A stretch of DNA of 64,000 nucleotides from Pseudomonas jessenii. Its GTDB lineage: Bacteria > Pseudomonadota > Gammaproteobacteria > Pseudomonadales > Pseudomonadaceae. Each line of letters opens with the position of its first letter. Position 1 is the first letter of the stretch. Positions 33,547 to 42,037 of this stretch are shown piece after piece. Both the position numbers and the translations under genes were made by a program. The DNA lies in contig NZ_NIWT01000007.1 of the NCBI RefSeq assembly GCF_002236115.1, positions 248,001 to 312,000 of the forward strand, given 5' to 3'. The notes under the pieces were generated by a model that had not been told where the DNA came from, did no database searches, and saw only the letters and a list, made by a program, of their open reading frames with translations.

Positions 33547-34095
33547 ATGCGCAACTGCCCAACCATCCTCAAGACTGAACTGCTGGCGCAAAGCGGCCAC
33601 TTTCAGATCGAAGCCCTGCACCTGCAATTCAGCAACGGCCAGCAGCGGGTCTACGAACGCCTGCGCGGCACCGGTTATCGCTCGGTGATGCTGGTGGCGA
33701 TGCCCGATCCAGAGCATGTGCTGTTGGTGCGCGAATACGCGGTCGGTGTGGAAAAAACCATTCTCGGCCTGCCCAAGGGCGGCGCCGAGCCCAATGAAGA
33801 CTACTTGCAGGCGGCGCAGCGCGAGCTGAGCGAAGAAGTCGGAATGCGCGCCGAACGCCTCACTGAACTGGGCGAGCTGACCCTGGCACCGGGGCACTTG
33901 TGCCACCGCTACCGAGTCGTACTGGCCGAACAACTGAGCCCCTGCCAACTCGAAGGCGACGAACCCGAACCCCTGGAGTGCCTGCGTGTACCACTGGCGC
34001 AAATCCCTGAACTTGTGGCCCGCGGTGAACTCCACGAGGCCAGGGCGATTGCGGCGCTGTTCATGGCAATAGGCGCCCTCGCCCGACGAACCTGA
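33547..34095 (+). CDS. Nudix hydrolase, NudE-like
   Basis: 182 aa from ATG 33547. The Nudix box runs from about Gly78 to Met100 (GGAEPNEDYLQAAQRELSEEVGM) with the REL.EE.G core intact. The N- and C-terminal sequence resembles NudE, which hydrolyses ADP-ribose, NADH and diadenosine compounds. It carries a full steroid operator, which is unexpected for a housekeeping enzyme. It may control NAD(H) or flavin/CoA derivative levels during steroid growth. The substrate is not settled. Confidence 0.82.
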   Translation: MRNCPTILKTELLAQSGHFQIEALHLQFSNGQQRVYERLRGTGYRSVMLVAMPDPEHVLLVREYAVGVEKTILGLPKGGAEPNEDYLQAAQRELSEEVGMRAERLTELGELTLAPGHLCHRYRVVLAEQLSPCQLEGDEPEPLECLRVPLAQIPELVARGELHEARAIAALFMAIGALARRT

Positions 34096-34139
34096 CACCA
34101 CACCGGCACATCCAACATCCATGTCGCCTGATAGGCCGC

Positions 34140-34434
34140 TATCGCGAGCAAGCTCGCTCCCACCGGATCGCGGCCAGACGCAAATCCCGGGAACGCCCGA
34201 TAAACCTGTGGGAGCGAGCTTGCTCGCGATGAGGCCGGCACATCCAACACCCATGTCGCCTGATAGGCCGCCATCGCGAGCAAGCTCGCTCCCACAGGGG
34301 ATCACGGCCAGGCACAGATCCCGGGGACGCCCAATAAACCTGTGGGAGCGAGCTTGCTCGCGATGAGGCCGGCACATCCAACACCCATGTCGCCTGATAG
34401 GCCGCCATCGCGAGCAAGCTCGCTCCCACAGGGG
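34140..34434. repeat. REP array (five REPs, unit about 132 bp)
   Basis: Alternating REPs with a shared spacer (GGCCGGCACATCCAACACCC), occupying most of the 460-bp gap between the Nudix gene and the small exported peptide; no gene seen. Confidence 0.92.
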
Positions 34435-34476
34435 ATCAAACACCCACAACGGAAGGGGCAGTTTCAAATTGGTCGG

Positions 34477-34494
34477 CTAGTCCATTCGGACGAG
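34477..34494 (+). promoter_or_regulatory. Steroid-regulon operator upstream of a 55-aa peptide gene
   Basis: CTAGTCC-ATTC-GGACGAG. TAACCT (34516-34521) follows exactly 21 nt downstream; the ATG is at 34557. Confidence 0.7.
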
Positions 34495-34556
34495 GCGACT
34501 CGCGCGCTGCAGCCATAACCTGTCTCTACAACAATAAAACCGTGTCGAGACTCATC

Positions 34557-34724
34557 ATGCGCAAAACGACTTGTGCTCTGTTCATCATCCTCTGTGCGGG
34601 TGCTTCCACCAGTCTGTGCCAACTGTTCAAGAACGAAGCCTACCGACCGACCACGGCTTACTTCAGCTGTTCGAGCTCGGCCATCAACTGCTACCCGCCC
34701 GTGGTGCGCAATCTGCTGCCTTGA
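34557..34724 (+). CDS. Small exported protein of unknown function (55 aa)
   Basis: 55 aa from ATG 34557 (GTG 34542 is in frame). The N-terminus KTTCALFIILCAGASTSLC is a hydrophobic signal-like segment; the mature part has Cys residues (YFSCSSSAINC) and no recognisable domain. No clear lipobox. It has its own operator and promoter at the standard spacing and its own terminator, so it is likely a real gene of the steroid regulon although I do not recognise it. The ribosome site is weak. Confidence 0.6.
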   Translation: MRKTTCALFIILCAGASTSLCQLFKNEAYRPTTAYFSCSSSAINCYPPVVRNLLP

Positions 34725-34743
34725 GCACGGTTTCCACCGGCCT

Positions 34744-34775
34744 AAAAAAAAACCACCGGATCGGTGGTTTTTTCG
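34744..34775. terminator. Bidirectional rho-independent terminator
   Basis: AACCACCG-GAT-CGGTGGTT stem (34751-34769) flanked by A-run and T-run. It ends the 55-aa gene on plus and the hsaDEGF operon on minus. Confidence 0.88.
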
Positions 34776-34787
34776 TTGTCGCATTAA

Positions 34788-35822
34788 TCAGGTCGGCAGT
34801 ACACCCCTGGCCCGCGACAGGGTCAGCGCCAGGTCTTCGATCATGTCTTCCTGGCCACCCACGGTTCCGCGTCGGCCCAGCTCCACCAGCAGTTCGCGAG
34901 CAGCGATGCCGTACTTCTGCTCGGCACGCTTGGCGAACAACAGGAACGAGCTGTAGACCCCGGCGTAACCGAGTGTCAGTGCGTCCCGGTCGAGGCGGAT
35001 CGGCTGGTCCATCATCGGCACCACCAGGTCTTCGGCCACGTCCATGATCTTGTACAGGTCGACGCCGCTGTTGACGCCCATGCGCTCCAGCACCGCGACG
35101 AACACTTCCAGCGGCGTATTGCCCGCTCCCGCGCCAAGACCCGCGACCGAACCGTCGATCCGTGCAGCACCGGCCTCGATGGCAGCCAGGGAGTTGGCGA
35201 TGGCCATGCCCATGTTGTGGTGGCCGTGGAAACCGACTTCGGTCCCGGCGTTCAGTCCCGCACGCAGGGCCCCGATCTTTTGCGTCACTTCATCGGGCAG
35301 CATGTAGCCGGCCGAGTCAGTGCAATAGATGCAATTGGCGCCGTAGCTTTCCATCAACCGCGCCTGCTCCAGCAGTTTTTCCGGGCTGACCATGTGCGCC
35401 ATCATCAGGAAGCCAACGGTGTCCAGGCCCATCTTCGCCGACATGCCGATGTGCTGGCCGGACACGTCCGCCTCGGTGCAGTGGGTCGCCACACGAATGG
35501 TCGACACGCCGTGTTCGTGGGCCATCTTCAGGTGGTCGAGGGTACCGATCCCCGGCAACAACAGGGCCGAAACCTTGGCCTGTTTCATCTTCGGAATCAC
35601 CGCAGAGAAGTATTCCTCGTCGCTGTGGGCCGGGAAACCGTAGTTCAGCGAAGCACCGCCCAGACCATCGCCGTGGGTGATTTCGATCAGCGGCACACCG
35701 GCCGCATCGAGACCGGTGGCCACCGAGACCATTTGTTCGATACTGATCTGGTGCTGTTTGGCGTGCATGCCGTCGCGCAGGCTCATGTCATGCAGACGGA
35801 CGCTCTTACCTTGCAAATTCAT
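34788..35822 (-). CDS. hsaF: 4-hydroxy-2-oxovalerate-type aldolase
   Basis: 344 aa, DRE-TIM/HMGL-like barrel. LRDGMHAKQHQI contains the conserved Arg16-Asp17 and His20; the metal ligand region HGHHNMGMAIANS is present. HsaF/TesG splits 4-hydroxy-2-oxohexanoate to pyruvate and propanal. The gene follows the acylating aldehyde dehydrogenase by 13 bp, its usual channelling partner (BphI-BphJ pair). It is the last gene of the hsaD-hsaE-hsaG-hsaF operon, ended by the terminator at 34744-34775. Confidence 0.93.
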   Translation of the reverse strand: MNLQGKSVRLHDMSLRDGMHAKQHQISIEQMVSVATGLDAAGVPLIEITHGDGLGGASLNYGFPAHSDEEYFSAVIPKMKQAKVSALLLPGIGTLDHLKMAHEHGVSTIRVATHCTEADVSGQHIGMSAKMGLDTVGFLMMAHMVSPEKLLEQARLMESYGANCIYCTDSAGYMLPDEVTQKIGALRAGLNAGTEVGFHGHHNMGMAIANSLAAIEAGAARIDGSVAGLGAGAGNTPLEVFVAVLERMGVNSGVDLYKIMDVAEDLVVPMMDQPIRLDRDALTLGYAGVYSSFLLFAKRAEQKYGIAARELLVELGRRGTVGGQEDMIEDLALTLSRARGVLPT

Positions 35823-35835
35823 AGCGATTCTCCAC

Positions 35836-36744
35836 TCAACGGGCAGGCAATTGCAGGGTGCCCTTGTGGGCTTCTTCGGCGAACATCTCGGCCGTGCGCA
35901 AACCGGCGGCGGTCATGATGTCGAGGTTGCCGGCGGACTTGGGCAGAAAATCGCCGAGGCCTTCGACCTCGATGAAGATCGACACCTTGCGCCCGTCGAA
36001 CACCGGCCCGTTGATCAGCTTGTAGCCGGGCACATAGCGTTGCACTTCACGGACCATCTCCAGCACCGAGGTGCGGATTGCATCCTGGTTCGGCTCGTCA
36101 TCGGTCAGGCAATGGATGGTGTCGCGCATCATCAGCGGCGGCTCGGCCGGGTTGATCACGATGATCGCCTTGCCGCGTCGGGCGCCGCCGATCTTCTCCA
36201 CCGCACCGGCGGTGGTGCGGGTGAACTCGTCGATGTTCTGCCGCGTGCCCGGGCCCACCGAACCGGAGGACACCGTCGCGACGATTTCGCCGTAGCTCAC
36301 TGGCTGCACCCGCGACACCGCCGCCACCATCGGGATGGTCGCCTGACCACCGCAGGTGACCATGTTGACGTTCATCGCCAGGCTCGACGCGTGCTCTTTG
36401 AGGTTGACCGGCGGCACGCAGTACGGACCGATGGCCGCCGGCGTGAGGTCGATCATGATCACCCCGAGCTCGTTGAGCTTGCGGCTGTTTTCCGCATGTA
36501 CGTAAGCCGAGGTGGCATCGAAGGCAATGCGAATGTCATCGTCGAGGACGTGAGGCAGCAAGCCATCGACACCGCCGGCGGTGGTTTTGATGCCCATTTC
36601 CCGGGCACGCTTCAGGCCTTCGGATTCAGGGTCGACGCCAACCATCCACACCGGCTCGATCCATTGCGATCGGCACATTTTCATCAGCAGATCGGTGCCG
36701 ATGTTGCCCGGGCCGATAATGGCCGCTCTGAGTTTTTTGCTCAT
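35836..36744 (-). CDS. hsaG: Acylating aldehyde dehydrogenase (propanal/acetaldehyde)
   Basis: 302 aa from ATG 36744. NAD-binding GPGNIGTD is at residues 11-18, catalytic Cys131 in VTCGGQATIP. It belongs to the BphJ/MhpF family which converts the aldehyde released by the aldolase to acyl-CoA without releasing it. In steroid degradation propanal from ring A becomes propionyl-CoA. It is 18 bp after the hydratase gene and 13 bp before the aldolase. Names in Comamonas are TesF/TesG. Confidence 0.93.
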   Translation of the reverse strand: MSKKLRAAIIGPGNIGTDLLMKMCRSQWIEPVWMVGVDPESEGLKRAREMGIKTTAGGVDGLLPHVLDDDIRIAFDATSAYVHAENSRKLNELGVIMIDLTPAAIGPYCVPPVNLKEHASSLAMNVNMVTCGGQATIPMVAAVSRVQPVSYGEIVATVSSGSVGPGTRQNIDEFTRTTAGAVEKIGGARRGKAIIVINPAEPPLMMRDTIHCLTDDEPNQDAIRTSVLEMVREVQRYVPGYKLINGPVFDGRKVSIFIEVEGLGDFLPKSAGNLDIMTAAGLRTAEMFAEEAHKGTLQLPAR

Positions 36745-36762
36745 GGGGTCAAACTCCAAAAG

Positions 36763-37554
36763 TCAGGCGCAGAAAGACACCCGGGCACTGCCCAGGCCAT
36801 CAATGGTCAGTTCAAAACGGTCGCCGGCACGGGCCGGTTCCAGCGGTACCAGCGAGCCGGACAGGATGATTTCCCCGGCCTTGAACGGAATGCCGAAGGC
36901 GCCCAGGGTATTGGCCAGCCACGCCACCGCAGTCAATGGATTTCCCTGAACCGCCGAACCCAGGCCTTCACTCAGGGGCTCTGCGTTTTTGAACACACGC
37001 ATGCGCAAATTCGGCAGGTCCAGTTCGCGCGGATCCACCTTGCTGTCGCCCAACACAAACACTCCGCAAGAAGCGTTGTCAGCGACCGTGTCCTGGATGC
37101 GGATGCGCCAGTCGTGAATCCGCGAGTCGACGATCTCGAAACACGGCATCACGTATTCGGTGGCGGCCAGCACGTCGGCTTCGGTGATGCCGGGGCCGAC
37201 CAGGTCATGCTTGAGCTTGAAGGCGATCTCGCCCTCGGCACGGGGCTGGATCAGTTTGTTGGCGGACAGGGAAATTTGCGCATCGTCATCGAACGACATC
37301 TGCCGTGTGATGAAGCCGAAATCCGGCTGATGCACGTTGAGCATCTGCTGCACTGCCGCCGAGGTCACGCCGATTTTCTTGCCGACGATCTGGTCACCGG
37401 CCGCCACCCGACGCTCAATGGCGTACAGGGAAATATGATAGGCGTCTTCGATGCTGATCGACGGCCAGCGCTCGGTCAGCGGCGCCAGGGTGGAGCCGCT
37501 GAGCAGCGCCTGATAAAGCTCTTCGCCGAACTCACGGCGCAATTGCACGCTCAT
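36763..37554 (-). CDS. hsaE: 2-hydroxyhexa-2,4-dienoate hydratase
   Basis: 263 aa from ATG 37554, which overlaps the hsaD stop as ATGA. Family of MhpD/BphH hydratases: GKKIGVTSAAVQQMLNVHQPDFGF near residue 60, AEGEIAFKLKHDL near 105 and GNPLTAVAWLAN near 205. It hydrates the dienoate released from ring A by HsaD, giving the substrate of HsaF. Position between hsaD and hsaG agrees. Confidence 0.92.
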   Translation of the reverse strand: MSVQLRREFGEELYQALLSGSTLAPLTERWPSISIEDAYHISLYAIERRVAAGDQIVGKKIGVTSAAVQQMLNVHQPDFGFITRQMSFDDDAQISLSANKLIQPRAEGEIAFKLKHDLVGPGITEADVLAATEYVMPCFEIVDSRIHDWRIRIQDTVADNASCGVFVLGDSKVDPRELDLPNLRMRVFKNAEPLSEGLGSAVQGNPLTAVAWLANTLGAFGIPFKAGEIILSGSLVPLEPARAGDRFELTIDGLGSARVSFCA

Positions 37555-38378
37555 CCACGGGCCTCCTGAAAAAACGCCAGGCACTGGCGGTTGAAAAAGT
37601 CACGGTGCTCGACCTGGACCCAATGCCCGCACTCGCTGAGCATCACGAAACGTATTTGGGTGCAGTGTTCAAGCATGGTCTGGGCACCGGAGGACGGGCA
37701 GAACTTGTCGTTCATGCCCCAGAAACCGAGGATCGGGCACTGCAATTCACCCAGGCGCGACGTCATGTTCGGCACCTGCATGGTCGACAGCACGCACACC
37801 GGTTGCTGCTTAACCACGGCGACGCGCTCGTTCACCGTTTCGTCGCTGATCAGGGTTTCGTCGAACAGTTGCAGGGCCAGCAGGCGACGCATGCCCGCCG
37901 CATCGTTCAGCTCACCCTTGGCGAAAGCCGCGCCCATTTTCTGGATGCCTTCCATCTGCAGGTAATACTGTTCTTTTTCCATCAGGCCACCGGGCGCCAT
38001 CAGCACCAGACGGCTGATACGCTGCGGTTGGTCGAGGGCCAGTTTGATCGCGATCGCGCCGCCCAGGGAGTTGCCGACCAGCACGCAACGCTGGATGTCG
38101 AGGGCATCGAGCAAACCGCTGAGGGCGGCGACAAAGAAGTCCAGGGTGTAGAGGGTGTCGGGCTTGTCCGAAGCGCCGTAGCCGGGCAAATCCGGGACGA
38201 TCACCCGGTAACCGGCTTCGGCGAACAGCGGGTAATTCTGCTTGAAGTTGCTGTGACCGCTGGCACCCGGTCCGCTGCCATGGATGAAAATCACCGGCTC
38301 GCCGTTGCCGGTGTCTTTGTAGTGCAGCTGCAAACCATCCGGCAGCGTAACGAAGTGCCCTTGCGCTGAAGCGCCCAT
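37551..38378 (-). CDS. hsaD: Meta-cleavage product hydrolase (4,9-DSHA hydrolase)
   Basis: 275 aa alpha/beta hydrolase of the MCP-hydrolase family. The triad is visible: Ser104 in GNSLGG, Asp224 in GMNDKF and His252 in CGHWVQVEH; the oxyanion region is HGSGPGASG. HsaD/TesD cleaves the product of HsaC into HIP and 2-hydroxyhexadienoate. First gene of the minus-strand operon hsaD-hsaE-hsaG-hsaF, with operator 38438-38455 about 60 nt ahead. Complete and of the usual length. Confidence 0.93.
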   Translation of the reverse strand: MGASAQGHFVTLPDGLQLHYKDTGNGEPVIFIHGSGPGASGHSNFKQNYPLFAEAGYRVIVPDLPGYGASDKPDTLYTLDFFVAALSGLLDALDIQRCVLVGNSLGGAIAIKLALDQPQRISRLVLMAPGGLMEKEQYYLQMEGIQKMGAAFAKGELNDAAGMRRLLALQLFDETLISDETVNERVAVVKQQPVCVLSTMQVPNMTSRLGELQCPILGFWGMNDKFCPSSGAQTMLEHCTQIRFVMLSECGHWVQVEHRDFFNRQCLAFFQEARG

Positions 38379-38437
38379 AAGGTGTCCTCCCGGCCTGTTG
38401 TTGTCGCCGGATTATTCCGAGGGCCCGGACAATCAAC

Positions 38438-38455
38438 ATCGTCCGACAGGACTAC
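38438..38455 (-). promoter_or_regulatory. Steroid-regulon operator upstream of hsaD operon
   Basis: Minus strand: GTAGTCC-TGTC-GGACGAT. AATAAT (38411-38416) follows exactly 21 nt downstream. Confidence 0.75.
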
Positions 38456-38466
38456 GCACCTGCACT

Positions 38467-38568
38467 GTGTAGGAGCGAGCTCGCTCGCGATGATCGCCAA
38501 CGATGACGCTGGATACCTGACACCCCGCGGTGTTCTCAGGTCCATCGCGAGCAGGCTCGCTCCTACAG
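38467..38568. repeat. REP inverted pair between two divergent operators
   Basis: TGTAGGAGCGAGCTCGCTCG facing GAGCAGGCTCGCTCCTACAG. It separates the hsaD operator from the SDR operator. Confidence 0.88.
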
Positions 38569-38575
38569 ACAATCT

Positions 38576-38593
38576 CTAGTCCCTTTGGACGTT
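38576..38593 (+). promoter_or_regulatory. Steroid-regulon operator upstream of the 38.7-kb SDR
   Basis: CTAGTCC-CTTT-GGACGTT. TAGCAT (38615-38620) follows exactly 21 nt downstream. Confidence 0.72.
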
Positions 38594-38656
38594 GGCCTGC
38601 CGGGGTTGCAGACCTAGCATCGGTTACATTCCCGAGCGACTGAATGAGACACCCCC

Positions 38657-39433
38657 ATGCTTGATCCAATGGACTTTCGCGGCAAAGTGGTACTGGTCAC
38701 CGGAGGTGGCAAAGGTGTGGGTCGCGGCATCAGCCAGCGCTTTCTGGACTGTGGCGCCGAGGTGGTGATTTGCGGTCGCGAAGCACCACAAACCTTGCCG
38801 GCCAGCGCCGGGCGCGAGGCGGTGTTCGTGGCCTGCGACCTGCGGGATGTCGAGCAGTCCGGGCGCTTGATTACGCAGATCGTCGAGCGCTTCGGCCGCC
38901 TCGATGTGCTGGTCAACAACGCCGGCGGTTCACCGAATGCCGACGCCGCCACGGCTTCGCCGCGCTTCAGCGAGGCAATCATCCGCCTGAACCTGATTGC
39001 GCCACTGAACCTGTGCCAGCAGGCCAACCAGGTGATGCAGGCCCAGGCCGACGGTGGCGCGATCATCAACATCTGCAGCGTCAGCGCCACCCGCCCTTCC
39101 CCCGGCACCGCCGCTTATGGCGCGGCCAAGGCCGGCTTGCTCAACCTGACGACCTCGCTGGCGGTGGAATGGGCGCCCAAGGTGCGGGTCAACGCCGTGA
39201 CCGCCGGGCTGATTCTCACCGAGCAGGCGGCCATGCATTATGGTGACGACGCGGGCATTGCCAGGGTGGCGGCGACCATTCCGTTGCAACGCCTGGCGAC
39301 CCCGGAGGATATTGGCGATACCTGCCTGTACCTGGCATCGACATTGGCCCGTTACGTCAGCGGCGCGGACATCGCGGTGCATGGCGCGGGAGAACGCCCG
39401 GCATTTCTCGATGCGGCTCAATCCCATCCATAA
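38657..39433 (+). CDS. Short-chain dehydrogenase/reductase
   Basis: 258 aa; an internal ATG 5 codons in is an alternative start. SDR motifs: TGGGKGVG, NNAGG, the catalytic Ser in CSVSATR and YGAAK. The GGGKGVGRGIS and C-terminal GADIAVHGAGERP resemble SDRs found in the KstR2-type HIP regulons of actinobacteria, so a hydroxyacyl-CoA dehydrogenase role in C/D-ring degradation is likely. It has its own operator and is followed after 13 bp by an SRPBCC protein. Confidence 0.8.
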   Translation: MLDPMDFRGKVVLVTGGGKGVGRGISQRFLDCGAEVVICGREAPQTLPASAGREAVFVACDLRDVEQSGRLITQIVERFGRLDVLVNNAGGSPNADAATASPRFSEAIIRLNLIAPLNLCQQANQVMQAQADGGAIINICSVSATRPSPGTAAYGAAKAGLLNLTTSLAVEWAPKVRVNAVTAGLILTEQAAMHYGDDAGIARVAATIPLQRLATPEDIGDTCLYLASTLARYVSGADIAVHGAGERPAFLDAAQSHP

Positions 39434-39446
39434 GAGGACTTTCGAC

Positions 39447-39941
39447 ATGCCCGTAGCCAGCCACAGCGTTGTGCTGAACCTCACGCGACAAGCCGCATGG
39501 ACCAAACTACGCGACCTGAGCCTTGCCCCGCACTATGTACCAGACCTGACCGGTTGCCAGTTTCATCCTGGCGCAACGGAAGGTATCGGCGCCAGTCGCC
39601 GGGTGTTGCGCAAGGGCGGTCAGTATCTGGATGAAAGCGTGGTGCAGTGGCAGGAAGGCACGGGGTTCGTACTGCGGTTGCACAAGGGCGGCAATGACTC
39701 GCCCTTTCCGTTTCGCGAAGCGAGTTTCAGTTATGCCTTGCAAGCCGAAGGCAACGCGACCCGCATCACTCTGCAAATGAGTTACAGCCTGCGCGGTGGC
39801 AAGCTGTTTGAAGGGTTGCTGGCCAAGGCTTTCAACAAGGTCGTTCGGCAGATTGCCGAGAACCTCAAGGCCTACTACGAAACCGGCCGAACGCAGAATC
39901 CGGATATGGCTGTCAGCACATCCAATATCAATGCTGCCTGA
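39447..39941 (+). CDS. SRPBCC (START-like, polyketide cyclase/ligand-binding) protein
   Basis: 164 aa from ATG 39447 (AGAGGA ribosome site); the upstream open frame is a shadow of the SDR. A helix-grip fold is suggested by the N-terminal LTRQAAWTKLRDLSLAPHYVPDLTGC, a beta-rich centre and the C-terminal long helix (LFEGLLAKAFNKVVRQIAENLKAYYE). Such proteins bind hydrophobic ligands such as steroids. Second gene after the SDR, so it may bind or chaperone an intermediate. There is no enzymatic motif to assign a reaction. Confidence 0.72.
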   Translation: MPVASHSVVLNLTRQAAWTKLRDLSLAPHYVPDLTGCQFHPGATEGIGASRRVLRKGGQYLDESVVQWQEGTGFVLRLHKGGNDSPFPFREASFSYALQAEGNATRITLQMSYSLRGGKLFEGLLAKAFNKVVRQIAENLKAYYETGRTQNPDMAVSTSNINAA

Positions 39942-39949
39942 TACACCGC

Positions 39950-40160
39950 CATCGCGAGCAAGCTCGCTCCCACAGGGGATTGAGGGCGCTCGCAATGCCG
40001 GCGTCACCACAAAAACTGTGGGAGCTAGCTTGCTCGCGATGAGGTCGGCACATTCAACATCAATGCTGCCTGACACACCGCCATCGCGAGCAAGCTCGCT
40101 CCCACAGGGGATTGGGGGCTCGCAATGCCGGTGTCATCACAAAAATTGTGGGAGCGAGCT
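39950..40160. repeat. REP array, left part, interrupted by IS copy 2
   Basis: REPs at 39950, 40015, 40080 and 40147 with the spacer ATTGGGGGCTCGCAATGCCG. The last REP is cut after GGAGCGAGCT by the IS and resumes at 41403. Confidence 0.92.
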
Positions 40161-40225
40161 TGAACTGGCCTAATAATTCCGGACACCTCTTAAGGGCGAT
40201 ATGATTTCGCCAACTTGGAGGTTCC

Positions 40226-40531
40226 ATGAACGAAAGAAAGGTCTATACCCGCGAGTTCAAGCTGCATGCTGCCAGCATGGTGCTTGATGATAACTGCCCG
40301 GTTCCAGACGTTTGTGCATCGCTGGATATCGGGCCCACCGCTTTACGGCGTTGGGTCGATCAGGTTCGCAAGGAGCGCGAGGGGCAGCCAGTCAAAGGCA
40401 CCAAGGCGATTACCGAAGATCAGCGCCAGATCCAGGAACTAAAGGCCAAGATCAAGCGCATGGAAATGGAAGCCGAGATCTTAAAAAAGGCTACCGCTCT
40501 CTTGATGTCGGATCCCGATCGTTTTCGATGA
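40226..40531 (+). CDS. IS3-family transposase OrfA (HTH), copy 2
   Basis: 101 aa, identical to copy 1. Slippery A-AAA-AAG at 40483-40489. The stop overlaps the orfB start (ATGA at 40528-40531). Confidence 0.93.
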   Translation: MNERKVYTREFKLHAASMVLDDNCPVPDVCASLDIGPTALRRWVDQVRKEREGQPVKGTKAITEDQRQIQELKAKIKRMEMEAEILKKATALLMSDPDRFR

Positions 40532-41364
40532 TTGCGGAACTAAGAGAGTCGTTCCCGACAGCTGTCGTGTGTCGTGTTTTCGATGTGAAGCGCAGCAGCT
40601 TTTACGAGTGGCTTCAGCGGCGAGCCCAACCGCGGATCAGGCGCGAAGAGCTCAAGCTCAAAGTGGTTGAACTGCACAGCGAAAGCCGCGAAGCCATGGG
40701 CTCCAGAATGATCAGCAAGGGCCTGAAGTCCCAAAACATTGCAGTTGGAAGAGGCCTTGTCCGAGCGCTGATGAGGGAGGCCAACATTGTCAGTAAACAA
40801 CGCCAGCCTCACCCATTCAGATCCAAAGGAGTGGAAGCGTTTGTCGCGCCCAATCGGCTCAAGCGCAACTTCAAACCGGCTGCAGTCGATCAGGTCTGGT
40901 GTGGCGACGTGACCAGCTTGATGGTGGGCGAGCGCTGGGTTCATCTGGCCATCGTCATCGATTTGTTTGCTCGCCGGGTCATCGGTTGGGCATTTTCGCT
41001 GGTCAATGACGCCAACTTGGTCAGCAAGGCGCTACGCATGGCGGCAGAGGTTCGAACGTGCCCTGCGGGGCTGATGTTTCACTCGGATCAGGGTTGTCAG
41101 TACACCAGCCGCAAGTTTCAAGAAGAACTGAAGCGTCGTGACATATTGCAAAGCATGAGCCATCGCGGGCAGTGCTGGGACAACGCTCCAACAGAGCGAT
41201 TTTTCGGCACGCTGAAATCAGAATGGGTGCCTCGTAGTGGCTACAGCAAGATCGAGGAAGCCAAAACCGATATGGTGCGCTTCTTCATGTACTACAACCG
41301 CACCAGGCTCCACAGCTACAACAACTATCTGTCGCCAATAGCCATGGAGCAAAAAGCGGCATAA
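40528..41364 (+). CDS. IS3-family transposase OrfB (DDE), copy 2
   Basis: 278 aa, identical to copy 1, -1 frame relative to orfA. DDE motifs as in copy 1 (CGDVTSL, FHSDQGCQYTS, NAPTERFFGTLKSEW). Expected product: OrfAB by frameshift at 40483-40489, or separate OrfB by translational coupling. Confidence 0.93.
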   Translation: MIAELRESFPTAVVCRVFDVKRSSFYEWLQRRAQPRIRREELKLKVVELHSESREAMGSRMISKGLKSQNIAVGRGLVRALMREANIVSKQRQPHPFRSKGVEAFVAPNRLKRNFKPAAVDQVWCGDVTSLMVGERWVHLAIVIDLFARRVIGWAFSLVNDANLVSKALRMAAEVRTCPAGLMFHSDQGCQYTSRKFQEELKRRDILQSMSHRGQCWDNAPTERFFGTLKSEWVPRSGYSKIEEAKTDMVRFFMYYNRTRLHSYNNYLSPIAMEQKAA

Positions 41365-41402
41365 ACACCGTAACCGGTGTCCGGGATTACTTGACCAGTT
41401 CA

Positions 41403-42013
41403 GCTTGCTCGCGATGAGGTCGGCACATCCACCATCAATGCTGCCTGACATGCCGCCATCGCGAGCAAGCTCGCTCCCACAGGGATTGGGGTGTGCTCGC
41501 AATGCCGGCGTCACCACAAAAACTGTGGGAGCTAGCTTGCTCGCGATGAGGTCGGCACATTCAACATTGATGTTGCCTGACATGCCGCCATCGCGAGCAA
41601 GCTCGCTCCCACAGGGGATTGGGGGCTCGCAATGCCGGCGTCACCACAAAAAAATTGTGGGAGCGAGCTTGCTCGCGATGAGGTCGGCACATCCAACATT
41701 GATGTTGCCTGACATGCCGCCATCGCGAGCAAGCTCGCTCCCACAGGGGATTGGGGTGTGCTCGCAATGCCGGCGTCACCACAAAAACTGTGGGAGCTAG
41801 CTTGCTCGCGATGAGGTCGGCACATTCAACATTGATGTTGCCTGACATGCCGCCATCGCGAGCAAGCTCGCTCCCACAGGGGATTGGGGTGTGCTCGCAA
41901 TGCCGGCGTCACCACAAAAATTGTGGGAGCGAGCTTGCTCGCGATGAGGTCGGCACATCCAACATCAATGCTGTCTGACATTCCGCCATCGCGAGCAGGT
42001 TCGCGCCTACAGG
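41403..42013. repeat. REP array, right part (units of 131-134 bp)
   Basis: The landmark GCGATGAGGTCGGCACAT starts at 41411, 41543, 41674, 41808 and 41941. Each unit has an alternating pair plus the spacer GCAATGCCGGCGTCACCAC. It is one array with 39950-40160, split by IS copy 2. It fills the 635-bp gap before the SnoaL-like gene; no gene seen. Confidence 0.93.
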
Positions 42014-42037
42014 AGCCACCTCTGGAGTGAGCAACCT

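Larger units (their letters stand above)
40161..41402 (+). mobile_element. IS3-family insertion sequence, copy 2 (1242 bp)
   Basis: Ends TGAACTGGCCTAATAATTCC and the reverse complement of TGAACTGGTCAAGTAATCCC, with a 3-bp target duplication GCT (40158-40160 and 41403-41405). Same length as copy 1, identical orfA and orfB products, opposite orientation. It is inserted at the same nucleotide of a REP. Confidence 0.95.

Noticed and set aside
35677..37569. Plus-strand open frame of 630 aa
   Set aside because: Antisense to hsaE, hsaG and hsaF, each with intact catalytic residues.
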